A DNA stretch of 64,000 nt from Cladobotryum mycophilum. Lineage: Eukaryota > Ascomycota > Sordariomycetes > Hypocreales > Hypocreaceae. Of this stretch, positions 21,851-31,466 are shown piece by piece. The notes beneath the pieces are model-generated. The model was not told the DNA's origin and did no database searches. It saw only the letters and a list, made by a program, of their open reading frames with translations. Both the position numbers and the translations under genes were made by a program. The stretch lies in contig CM071590.1 in assembly GCA_036429605.1 (NCBI GenBank), positions 3,038,001-3,102,000 on the forward strand, read 5' to 3'. The first letter of the stretch is position 1. Every line of letters starts with the position of its first letter.

Positions 21851-22606
21851 TTATGAATATTCTCGCCATATCCGCACAATCTGTAGCTTCTCCCATCCCG
21901 CCGTCTTGCCACTTGACCCAACCGTCTGAGCCCTCCATTCCGGCCCAAACCCTCGTATCCTGCTCTTGACGTCCTCCGGCTTGTTCTGTGCGCAGAGGAG
22001 AATGTAAGCGCAGCCACGTGGGGACAGGATCTCGGGCAGCGCATGGATGAGCCGATCGGTGGTCTCCATGCCATCCCTGCCGCCGGCGTAAGACAGGGAC
22101 AGCAGGTAAGAGTCGTCGTCAAAGGAGGTCTTGTTATCCGATGGCAGGACCTCCTCCGTAAACGTATCGGGGCAGGAGGGCATTTCCGAGGTAGGCACAT
22201 AAGGCGGGTTGAAGATGAGCACGTCGATGGAGTGCCTCCTCCAGGGAGCGGCCAGATCGCCCATGCATGAGCCCAGGTACAGGCCATGCGTGGACGGGTT
22301 CTCAGCCTGGGCCTTGGCCACGGTGGTGACGGTGGCGCGGCAGGCGAAGGCGTTCATGTCCACGCCCGCGGTGAGGATGCCGCCGGTGCCGCCGAAGAGG
22401 AGCTTGGCGTGGGCGTGGACGAAGGCCAGGACGACGCCGGACCCTGTGCCGAGCTCTACGACGAGGGGCAGTCCCGCAGAGAAGTTCTGCTGGAGGAACT
22501 GGGTCTCCGTGGCGGAGGAGAGGGTGTCTAGGAGTAGAAAGGAATCTTCGGCTGGTTCGTAGACGCGCTCGTAGGGGACGTGGGAGGTATCCGGTGTTGG
22601 GAGCAT
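21851..22606 (-). CDS. MTQ2: Mtq2-type eRF1 glutamine methyltransferase (HemK2/N6AMT1 family)
   Basis: Mtq2 with its partner Trm112 methylates the Gln of the GGQ motif in release factor eRF1. Single exon, 251 residues. It starts with the family signature (PYERVYEPAEDSFLLLDTL). The SAM-binding motif I is ELGTGSGVVL at residues 51-60, with the motif II acidic residue in GVDMNAFA. The catalytic NPPY tetrapeptide is at residues 133-136 (DVLIFNPPYVPT). The C-terminus is typical (VRIWREY). The short length and N-terminal PAEDSFLL separate it from bacterial/mitochondrial HemK/Mtq1. A CACGTG box lies 128 bp before the start (22734-22739). Confidence 0.95.
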   Translation of the reverse strand: MLPTPDTSHVPYERVYEPAEDSFLLLDTLSSATETQFLQQNFSAGLPLVVELGTGSGVVLAFVHAHAKLLFGGTGGILTAGVDMNAFACRATVTTVAKAQAENPSTHGLYLGSCMGDLAAPWRRHSIDVLIFNPPYVPTSEMPSCPDTFTEEVLPSDNKTSFDDDSYLLSLSYAGGRDGMETTDRLIHALPEILSPRGCAYILLCAQNKPEDVKSRIRGFGPEWRAQTVGSSGKTAGWEKLQIVRIWREYS

Positions 22607-23066
22607 GATGCCCGATGTCTGATGTGCTAGGTAGTGTAAAGGACTCGGGCTTTAAAGGGGTTGTGGTGAGAACTTCACTTTTGAGAGAATGAGAGATATG
22701 AGAGAAAATTGAGATTCAAAGAGTTAGTGGGGCCACGTGATATCATATATCTAGGAAAAGATCTTGGTTCTTATCTCCATGATTGGAAGCAATTCCCTTT
22801 TTCTTCTTTTCCTTTTCTTTCTAGACTTGGTAGTAGCAAATGGTGATGTATACTACTGAGACTAGAGTTGAGGTCCCTTGGAGATGCGAAATCACCCTTG
22901 TGAGGTAGTGTTGAAGAGACAACCCTTCAGAGAACCACAACGGCCCTGAACCCCCCGAACCAAACCCTCATCATGTATCAACACTCTTCTCCCCCAACTC
23001 CGATTCCAATCCCTCCCTTCCCAGACATCACAGAACAACACACCCCCCGTCCGTCCCAACCTCACC
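22607..23066. other. Promoter of mtq2 and 3' region of the small CxxC gene
   Basis: Contains CACGTG at 22734-22739 and CT-rich patches. A minus-strand open frame at 22892-23152 overlaps the next gene in another frame and is rejected as a shadow. Confidence 0.5.
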
Positions 23067-23336
23067 TCAACCGCCCAATCCCCCCTCCGGATCCAGTCCC
23101 CAGTGCAGACCCCAGCCCATCCCCTCCACCATCCGCACCACATGCCGGTCATACGCGCCCCCCAGGTCGCACCTCGGGCACGGCCTCGTCCCCGTCCTGT
23201 AGAACCGGGGCGTCTTCTTGATCGAGCGGCCGAAGCCGGGGCAGTTGGAGAAGCCCATCCAGGGGCCGCAGGGCTCCGTTATGAGGGCCCAGGTGTGCTT
23301 GCATGTCTTGTGTTGGAAGTAGGTGACGATGCACAT
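23067..23336 (-). CDS. Small Cys-rich conserved fungal protein of unknown function
   Basis: Single exon, 89 residues, starting MCIVTYFQHKTCKHTWALIT. The Cys/His pattern (C2, H9, C12, H14, then EPCGPWMGFSNCPGF and RPCPRCDLGG) looks like a small zinc-binding module. It ends with an amphipathic helix (YDRHVVRMVEGMGWG). I believe similar short proteins occur widely in filamentous ascomycetes, but I have no function to offer. The ATG lies directly after a long CT-rich tract (23340-23400 on the opposite strand reads as purines), which fits a leader. No signal peptide or membrane segment is visible. Other frames here are open too, but only this one has a regular Cys/His pattern. Confidence 0.65.
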   Translation of the reverse strand: MCIVTYFQHKTCKHTWALITEPCGPWMGFSNCPGFGRSIKKTPRFYRTGTRPCPRCDLGGAYDRHVVRMVEGMGWGLHWGLDPEGGLGG

Positions 23337-23856
23337 GGTTCCTTTTCTTCCTTTCTCCTCTTCTTCTTCTTTCTTCTTTCTTCTTCTTTTTTCTTTCTTT
23401 CTTTTCTTGTTCTTGTCGTATCTTTGAAAAGCAATCCCTCGTCTTTTTTTTTAAATCGTTTCTTTGGGCACGAGTTTTGACAGTACTAAGTAGAGAATGA
23501 GGTGATGCTCAGGTTAAAAGGCGTTAATAGGAGAAGGAGGGCAAACCGGAATTTGGCCTTGAGAAAGTTGTGTCGGCAGGTGTTGCCAAACGACAAGTGA
23601 ATCACAGCTGATGAAAAACTCACAAAGCAATGAAAGAAAGAAAAACATTTCTCGTTTGCCTCATTCTATACTTTTTTACAAAACCATTTCATCAAGTCTC
23701 ATGCTAAATCATCAAGCCAACTAAACTCACACAGGGTATATGCTTCTCCAAACCACTCTAGAAAGCACTCGCTTCAATACAAACCCAACAATAAACCAAA
23801 ACACCTAGTGTATCAACCCGTTTTGTTTTTTTCAATATGCGCAAAAAGACAAATCA
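23337..23856. other. Spacer with a pyrimidine tract
   Basis: The plus strand has a TTC/TTTC tract at about 23345-23415. The rest is AT-rich. It serves as leader/promoter of the small CxxC gene and 3' region of yvc1. No gene is seen. Confidence 0.5.
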
Positions 23857-25350
23857 TCATCTCCGTCCCACAAAAGACCTCTCTACGGATATTCCATCAT
23901 CTTGCTGCACGCTCGTGTTGCCGCTCATGGGATGGCCATCATCGTCGCTGGTCACGGACTGGCCCCGTGGTTGGAGGAGCCTCGAAATCATCTCCTCCAT
24001 CCGCTCGATTGCCGTCTCCATAGAGGCCAGTCTGCTTGTCATTTCTTCATAATCTTCCCCGGTATCGGTAAAGGAACCGCGCAGCCTGACTGGTATACCA
24101 GGAAACATAGAGTCCCGACGAGACGCCTTTCGAAGTGTCTCAATGGTATCTTGTCTTGACGGCTGCTGCTGCTGATTCCTGCCTAGTGTTTCACCCGTAT
24201 CCTCTCTGAAATGCGGTCGTGGCCGCCGATTCACCGAGTCAGTCGTATCCTGCCTCGTGTACTGTCGTCGAATGAGATGATGGGTTAGGTCGTCATCCAC
24301 AGCGATATCATCATGCACATCGTCAGGGGGCGGTACATCAAACACTGCACGAATATGCTGGTATGCTGACAGTTGCCACCTCTGCCAGAACCACTGCTGG
24401 GGCTTCTGAGGAAGCCCTCCTTCAATGCTGTGCACCGGCCAGAGCAGACGGCGCTCCGCTACAGCAATGATGAGAAGCACCGGCAAGTTGACCAGTCGAA
24501 CCGTGGCGACGTGGATCTTGTGGAACCACCGAGGGCTCACGATGAACTTGAGTGGTAGGAGCAAGAAGACGGCCACGAGATTAAATGGCGGTTGGTAAGC
24601 AAAGATGGCATCGGCCTTGACTCCCTCAAGAGTCACGACAGCCTTTCTGAATTGGATTTCGGACGTGGCGTTGGAGGAAATGTTGCTAAACGTATTCGAA
24701 AGCATCGAAACGAGGATGGTAAGGAAAAGAGTATTTCCCAGGAAGGCAAAGGCCACCATAGTCATCGGGCCAAATAACCAGTGGAATTCAACCTACAACT
24801 TGTTAGGAACGGATGAAAACAGGGAGGGGCTAATATCAAAATTTACCGAGCGCTGGATGCCGGTACCATCCAGTCCAAACCAAATGTATATCATCCACTT
24901 GGAAATCCTTCTGCATACTAGTCAGCAAGTATACACCAGAGCTGGCGAAAGGCAAATTCAACGTACACAAGCGGATGTGCCCCATTCCCAAGCCACAGTA
25001 GCGTCAGGAGGAACCCGAAGAAGCACCAGGCTGCCAGAGCCGTAAGAAGCAAAAAGTCGGCCATCATGGATCTCAACGCGAGGAAGACCAGGTTATCCGA
25101 TAGCAAGTTGAAGGCCAGGCGAGGCACCAGGAACGGTGCAGCCAGCGCCAGGACATCAAAGGCTTGGTCGGTGAGCTCCTGAGAACCTGACCGTACTCCT
25201 CCGATGCGGAGAAAGCTGTATGCGCTGAACAGTCCGATGAAGCCAACGTCGAGGAAGGACCACAAGTTTTGCGTATAAACGTTCCTACATGATCATCAGT
25301 CAGATACACACCACTTATGCAGTACAACAGAACCAAAAGAGAAAGAAAAG

Positions 25351-25385
<35 letters not shown>

Positions 25386-26472
25386 AAAAAGCCACTCACC
25401 ATCCGTGGGCCAAAATGGTGGCAAACTGATCCAAACACCACCCAAAGGCATATATCGCAAAAGCAACCTCCAACGGCACGATCGAAGTGTCCTTCTTCCA
25501 CATGACCAACACATACAAGGTCAGCAAAATAGTAAACTGTATGGCCTCGAGAATATTTCTCGTGCGCGGGACAATGAGCCGATACTGGTTCAGCAGCGGC
25601 GATTCCCGCGGATCGTACAGCGAGATGGGCTTCAACTTGTAGTGATCGGGGATGATGTCCCACACAGTGGACGGCGTGTAGATGATGCGGCCCTCGTAAA
25701 TGGCCGTCACCACTTTTTGGCATGTGCTCGAGCCCAGGAAATGCTTGCTCTCGGTCAAGATGGCCACCTCGAGCGAGGGCAAGGTGCGTTGAGACGTCCA
25801 CCATGCCTTCTTCTCGGCTTGGTGGCGGATATGATCTGGTGCATGCTGAAAGGGCTCGAAGCCGGCGACGAGAATATGGGCCAAGAGCAAAAGCCCCTCG
25901 GGCCCCTCATGATCCTCGCCAAAGCGCCTGAGAATGCGTGTCGCTATGAGTTCGCATAGCGTTGCGCGTGTCCAGTTGACGTTTTGGCGGTTGCTCGACT
26001 GAGACTGCTCCTCTATGAACTGAGCTCGGTTCACAAGTAAACAATAGACTTTGATAAGTTTAGGTCAGCCAGTGAAAGAAAGGGAAAGAAAAGAAGAAGA
26101 AAAAAGAAAAAAGAAAAAAGAAAAAGAAAAAAGAAAAAAGCCCCCCCTTCAAAAAACAACGACCATTAACTCACTAATGGAAATATCATTCAACTCATAA
26201 AACTTGTCCACCAGCGGGCGAATGACCGTCACATTAATCTTGACGTCCCTCAGCTGCTCCAGGGAGAGGTAGTCCTCCACCACGCTGGTGATGTCGCGGT
26301 GTATGCGGTGGATGTTTGTGTACACGGGCAGGTGGCTGTGCGGGTTCGTCCTACAGCTGTAGACCTGGTCGTCCTCGTTGATGTGCTCGCTGTAGAGCCT
26401 GTTGAGCAGAGGCCGCCGCTCACCAAGCGGTGACGGAAGGGTGATGCGTCTCCTACTACTACGTTCCGCCAT
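23857..26472 (-). CDS. YVC1: Vacuolar TRP-family cation channel, Yvc1-like
   Basis: Yvc1/TRPY channels release Ca2+ from the fungal vacuole in response to osmotic and mechanical stress. Minus-strand exons are 26472-26175, 26048-25400, 25284-24967, 24910-24847 and 24792-23857 (754 residues). All junctions keep frame and give family-like joins: ELNDISI to IYCLLVNRAQF, LAHGW to NVYTQNLWSFLDVGF, and WLGNGAHPLV to RISKWMIYIWFGLDGTGIQ. The middle carries six hydrophobic segments. The pore region is probably around FGLDGTGIQRS and the following VEFHWLFGPMTMVAFAFLG. The C-terminal cytosolic part is rich in R, Q, D and S with a coiled-coil-like stretch (TSRLASMETAIERMEEMISR). Exon 2 uses an AAAG acceptor. 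Two introns contain GAAA or GAAAAA repeats. Confidence 0.92.
25351..25390. repeat. GAAA tetranucleotide repeat in a yvc1 intron
   Basis: About nine GAAA units just inside the intron between yvc1 exons 2 and 3. A related GAAAAA-type tract lies at about 26088-26142 in intron 1. On the sense strand both are long pyrimidine tracts. Confidence 0.85.
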
Positions 26473-27768
26473 TGGGGATGTGAGCAGCCGGGGCCGAACA
26501 ACGGCTGGCGGAAGAAGTATGGTGTAGAGGCAGGATAGATGGATGAATGAGACAAATGAGACAAAGACTGAAAGAGAGAGGGGATTATGAATATATAGAC
26601 AAGGGGAGAAGAGAAGGGAAAGACAAAAATTGAAAATAGAGTCTGTGTTCTCAAGAGAGAAAGTCTACGTAAATACAGTTCAAGTTCGGGTCGGGTCGCT
26701 CACGTAGTAGGAAAGCCTAAAACAAAAGTTCGGGAGGGAAAAGATAAAAAAAAATAAAAATAAAAAATGTATGGATGGGTGTGAATGGAGTGTGTGAATG
26801 GTGTGAAATGGTGTGAATGGTGTTAAAAATCCAGACTATCGCAAAAGTGGGCGGCTTGCTTCTTCTGGGGGGACGACGTGACGAGATGGAATGCAGTAAA
26901 AGCATTTATTTATTTTTACTTGGTTATTCCAGTAGACGTGAGAATAAATATTCGATATTGGGAAATGTAGTCAGTCACTGGCTTTTTGCTGAAACCAACT
27001 AGTAAAAAAATGAATTGGATGGGGCATCAACTCAGCGTAATCAAAACTGAGTAATACAGTTAAAAAAAATTAAATAAAGAAGCATGTCTCATCACAAACC
27101 TGTCAAAACTTGGTATGCAAAACTATAATAAAGTTGTTTTTGTTTTTTTTTTCCTTGCCGTCATCTTGACCGTCTCGACTTCGTTGGTGGCATGCCATCG
27201 TCCCCCCCCAAAACCCCCCTGATTGGATGCAACCCCCACGGCATGCCCATTGATTATGTTCCCTAGATCGACGATTGCATCCAATGGATTTCTTGTTTGG
27301 GCAATCTTGATGAAAAATCCCCTTATTTAGCAAATGCTGCCTTATTAGGCCAGGTACAGTGTCCTACCAAGCTTTTGTATGAGTAAGCTCCATGTAACCA
27401 TCTAACATGTCATGTTTCAAAGTGCTTTAGTCATGAGTAATATCAGTAACTAATGCTACATATAGTATTTGTATTCTATTGTATTGTATCGTACTCCACA
27501 TATATGTTTATATTGCATAGCATAGCTGCCTTTGAATGGTTGCATCTTTTTTCTTATACATAAATCTTAAAGCATGGCGGTAAACCCGCTATATAAAAAA
27601 CATCATGAGATCAGGAAACATTTGATCCAACACATTCCCATCTAAAACAGGTTGGGCAAGAAAGCAAGATGTGCCTTATAAAAACCCCGCCCTTCTCACT
27701 CACCTACAAAAGTAATTATTCCCAACATGACCAATCTTTGTCGTAATCTTTTTCCCCCCTCTTCTCGT
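26473..27768. other. 1.3-kb spacer: yvc1 promoter and 3' region of the APH-kinase gene
   Basis: No gene supported. Contains a TGTGAATGG-type repeat at about 26775-26822 and A/T-rich low complexity at 27060-27150 and 27400-27600. Open frames here are short and lack protein-like composition. Confidence 0.5.
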
Positions 27769-29057
27769 CTACAATCGTGGCGTCGTCTTCTGGTTCGCCT
27801 CCTGCGCCAAAACCCATGCCAGCTCACCCAGAGAGTTCCTCTTCTGCGAGTACAGCTTGGCGTTGGCGCTGCTGGCCTGTCGGGCCGCATATCGCGCCGC
27901 AATGCCCTGCAACACCACCGCCAGTCTGAAGATAGCAAACGCTGAACCCCACGGCATCTCCGGCCGCGGGTCGTAGCCTGACACCTCGGTGTACCACTCC
28001 AGGATCTGCTCCACCTGGGGCAGGCCGGGCGTCTTGCCAGGCTGGAAGGCGAGCGTGTTGGTGGGACCGGCGTCGGGCTGGACGCACATGGCAAATTGCA
28101 TGAGGAAGTTGTTCACGTCGGAAAGCGGGTGACCAATCGTAGACATTTCCCAACTAAAGGAGAGAGAGAGAAAAAGAAAGGCGTTAGTCATGTACAACAA
28201 CCAAAAAACATATCGAGCAAAAGGGTTTGGGTTTTGTCCCAAAACTTACTCTAGAATGCCAATAACGCGCGGCTCAGTCTTGTGGAAGACCAGGTTGTCA
28301 ATCTTGTAGTCTCCGTGCACCAGCGTGACCCTATCCTTGGGCTGCTGCTTCTCGTTGCCAAAGAACCTGAGAATCTCCTCAATGTGAGGCAGGGGTCCCA
28401 CGGGCACCTTGGTCTCGATATCAACCGCCTTGGCCTGCGCGGCCTGAATGGTGCCCCAGGTCTTGATCTGGCGGTTGAAGTATCCGCCCGCCTTTCCAAA
28501 CTTCTCGAGCCCAACCTTGTGAGGGTCGACGGCGTGGAACCTGGCCAGCGTCTGGACCGCCTCCTTCCACAGCGCCGTTCGCTCCTCGGGGCTTATGCCG
28601 GGCATCAAAAAGTCCTCGAAAATGCGTCCATCAAGAAACTCCATAATGTAGAACGGTGTGCCAATGACCGAATCATCCTCGCAGAGGCAGTATGTCTTGG
28701 GCACCGCCACGTCCGTGGGGCCAAGGGCGTGCAGAACACGGTACTCGCGCTCGACCTGGTGGGCAGTCTTGGAGAGGAGCTTTCCGGGGGCTTCTTGCGC
28801 ATCACATAGCGCTTCCCTTCGGCATCGGTGATCTGGTAGGTAGGGTTCGACTGACCGAAGCCAAACTACGAAGGAGAGCAAAAATGTCAGCAACAAACAC
28901 AATTGGCCCATAGCAAGTTCAAAATTGGAGGCGGGAGGGGGAGGGGGCTGTTATCTACCTGCTTCAGCTCAATTGGCGTCTTAATTACTGGCACATTCTC
29001 AGAAACGAACTTTTCAAACGCCTTCTCGTCAATGGGCTGTCGCACTACGCCGGCCAT
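27769..29057 (-). CDS. APH-fold phosphotransferase (ACAD10/11-type kinase domain; one apparent frameshift)
   Basis: Aminoglycoside-phosphotransferase-like kinases of this type phosphorylate small hydroxy compounds; in animals the domain is fused to acyl-CoA dehydrogenase in ACAD10/11. Minus-strand exons are 29057-28959, 28865-28250 and 28153-27769 (about 366 residues). Sequence runs MAGVVRQPIDEKAFEKF, ELKQ, FGFGQSNPTYQITD (nucleotide loop), KRYVMRKKPP, then, one base out of frame, GKLLSKTAHQVEREYRVLHA. The catalytic loop is LVHGDYKIDNLVFHKTEP and the metal Asp is ILDWEMSTIGHPLSDV, both intact. The break is a run of five G at 28786-28790 (sense CCCCC); six would give KKPPGKLL. There is no acyl-CoA dehydrogenase domain. 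Substrate unknown. Confidence 0.87.
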
Positions 29058-30518
29058 CTTTCGTCGCGTCACCAAGGGTTTTATCGATATCGATTAAATT
29101 CGTACGTTCGGGCCGAGTGTCGGTATATCTCCTTCAGTCACCTCTGGCAGAAGAATTCCAGTATTTTCTTGTCGTTTTTGAAAAGCTTTAAAAGAGAGAA
29201 AAAAACAGTTTGCGCCTGGTTCCTTCAAGAAGCTAATGTATCAAACCGCTTCCGAGGTTCATGACGCCCTGTCTTACTCAGAGGGGCGAGGGAGGGCTGG
29301 GTCGGTAACGGAGAATATATCCAGAGCCGAGGCATTACGGCTAATCGCCGCCCGCTGACCCCAGCTTTTTTATATGGGCAGGCAAGGAAGCAAGTGGAGG
29401 GTACGTACTCCACACAACCCAGTCCTTTCTCCTCACCCCTCCCCAGATCTTCATCTCTTCCCCAATATCGTCACTCATCCTACTCCTCATTGGCGATGTC
29501 AATCCCAGCTAACTCAATCTACCTGGGCATGGACCAATCGTCTTATATACATCATCACATCATGGCGCCATATCACACACGCCAATATCAAATGCGGCAT
29601 CCATCCTGTTTGATAAACAAAGTAAATGAGCTTTGCATATGCATATATGTATATATAAAAGTTATATAGACATATTTCTCAATTTGAAACTAGAAAAAAG
29701 TTTTCCGAGGCAAATATCCGGCGACGGATCAAACCACCCATAATTCTATATCCATCACCTAGGCACCCATACCTAGGCATCCCAGAATGTCCTGACACTG
29801 CCATGCCTTTCCACATGGTCTGAACTGGGGACAAAAACATGTCCTTGCAGATCCAGCCTCCGTCCATTTTTTGTCTCTTTATTTGTGGCTTTGTGCATTG
29901 TGCTCAAATCAACGTGGATGTGCGAAAGAAAAGGGAAGAAGAAAAAAGAAACCCGACAGCCAGCCGCCCAACACGCTCTTCCCTTGGTAGCCAGACCAAA
30001 TCCTCCCTACCAACACCATTTCAACACCATACAATGAGTAGAGACAAAAAAGCAAAAAAAAGACAAATGAAACGGGGGTCACAAGAAGAAAAGAAGAAAG
30101 AGGGGTATCCATCGTGTCGAGTCATCCATACATTCTGCCCATCCAGTATTTCCCCCGGCCGCTATATAATATCTGACCGAAGAAAAAAGAAATGTGTGCT
30201 GTTGCCAGTCTGAGAGTGTAACTACTAAAACAGTGTCGGCTTGAAGCTTCCAAACATTGTCCGAGAAGTCACAAGTTCAGGGATTGAGACTCTCAAGATG
30301 GAAACACGCGAGATCTCACGCCTTCGCTTTGCCGGCCAAGAAATGAAAAAGTCAAACACCCCGACCCATATAAATAATTCAACCCAAAGAGGGCTGGCCC
30401 GAAAGCGTAGCAGTCATCCCACCGTCATGACTTCGTAAAGAGAGAATAATGTGTAGTAGCAAAGGAGCAGTTGGTTTGTTTGTCAACCTGCTCCTCCTCC
30501 AGACGGGTTTGACGTTCT
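29058..30518. other. Spacer: promoter of the APH-kinase gene and 3' region of hapB
   Basis: No gene supported. ATAT repeats lie at 29640-29665 and purine-rich low complexity at 29930-30100. A probable hapB 3' UTR lies near 30519 (minus strand). Confidence 0.5.
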
Positions 30519-31466
30519 CTAACTGTCATCCTCATCGTCGCCATTTCCATCAGTGCTCTCTTCCCTTGTCTTGGACTTTTTATTTGAAATTAAAGGTGCG
30601 GAGTCTGGCTTGCGTTTTGTGCCTGCGGATTCCGAGGTTTTGGTGGATGAGACATCCCCACCACTCTCCCCGTCCTTTTCACCAGTCTTGTTTTCCATGG
30701 CCGCGACCTCCTCGGCTGTCAAAAACCGACCGCCAGGTCCACGAGGCCTTCGCATCGCATGATTGTGTCGGGACTCGTGAAGGTATGGCTTACGGCCCTT
30801 AGACGTCAGCCGTAGCTGCTCCTCTAATCGTTGGCGGGCAACACGTCGCTTGAGGATTCGGTGGAATTGTTTCGCATTAACATAGAGAGGCGACTCCTCA
30901 ACTGCGCCGGTAGGCATCTCCGGGGATTGAGGGTGCTGCATGGTCTGAGTCGGTGGCATCTGGGGAGGGGCTACGCCGGGACGGGGTCCAGCGTGGCTCA
31001 TCATTCCCGGCGGATTCGGTACGCCGGGGCTGGTGACCTGACTTAGACGTCGCCCGGGGATTTGGGGCATGTTGTTCATTCGTGGGGAGGGACGGCCATC
31101 TTTTTTAGCGTTGGCCGCCATTCTCGGCGAAGTATGAGGCATACTGGGATCTGAGTGCATGTAAGGGTAATTTGATCCAGAAGCAGCAGCTGTCGCAGCC
31201 ATGGCAGCAGCCTGGATACCAGGCATGCCATAGGGAGGGACATTCTGCATGCTCTGCTGAGGCACGCCGTACTGTGGTTGATACATTGCGTGGCCTTGAG
31301 ACTGACCCGAAGGGTGCTGCTGTGTTGCGAGAATTGGTGAGGATTGCACAGCGTGCTGATTGATGCTGTGGTTGGTAGGAGATGTAATCGTCGCACCAGG
31401 ACCGGAGTTTGCGTAACCTGAATGAGCGTTCTGTTGCTGCTGTGGATATTGCGCGTACTCCATCAT
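30519..31466 (-). CDS. hapB: CCAAT-binding factor subunit HapB (Hap2/NF-YA)
   Basis: HapB is the DNA-contacting NF-YA subunit of the CCAAT-binding complex with HapC and HapE, a general activator that also controls iron and redox genes. Single-exon frame of 315 residues. The N-terminal two thirds are Gln/Pro/Met/Asn-rich and activation-domain-like. The conserved NF-YA core spans roughly residues 190-255: EESPLYVNAKQFHRILKRRV, then ARQRLEEQLRLTSKGRKPY, then LHESRHNHAMRRPRGPGGRF. The tail is acidic and Ser-rich with basic KRKP and NKKSK patches. The initiator MM is at 31466/31463. CCTGTAG immediately upstream looks like a splice acceptor, so a 5'-leader intron is likely. CCAAT boxes upstream are described under findings. 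Confidence 0.95.
   Translation of the reverse strand: MMEYAQYPQQQQNAHSGYANSGPGATITSPTNHSINQHAVQSSPILATQQHPSGQSQGHAMYQPQYGVPQQSMQNVPPYGMPGIQAAAMAATAAASGSNYPYMHSDPSMPHTSPRMAANAKKDGRPSPRMNNMPQIPGRRLSQVTSPGVPNPPGMMSHAGPRPGVAPPQMPPTQTMQHPQSPEMPTGAVEESPLYVNAKQFHRILKRRVARQRLEEQLRLTSKGRKPYLHESRHNHAMRRPRGPGGRFLTAEEVAAMENKTGEKDGESGGDVSSTKTSESAGTKRKPDSAPLISNKKSKTREESTDGNGDDEDDS

Noticed and set aside
28887..29075. N-terminal extension of the APH-kinase start (to 29075)
   Set aside because: It begins at a TTG codon; the first true ATG is at 29057.
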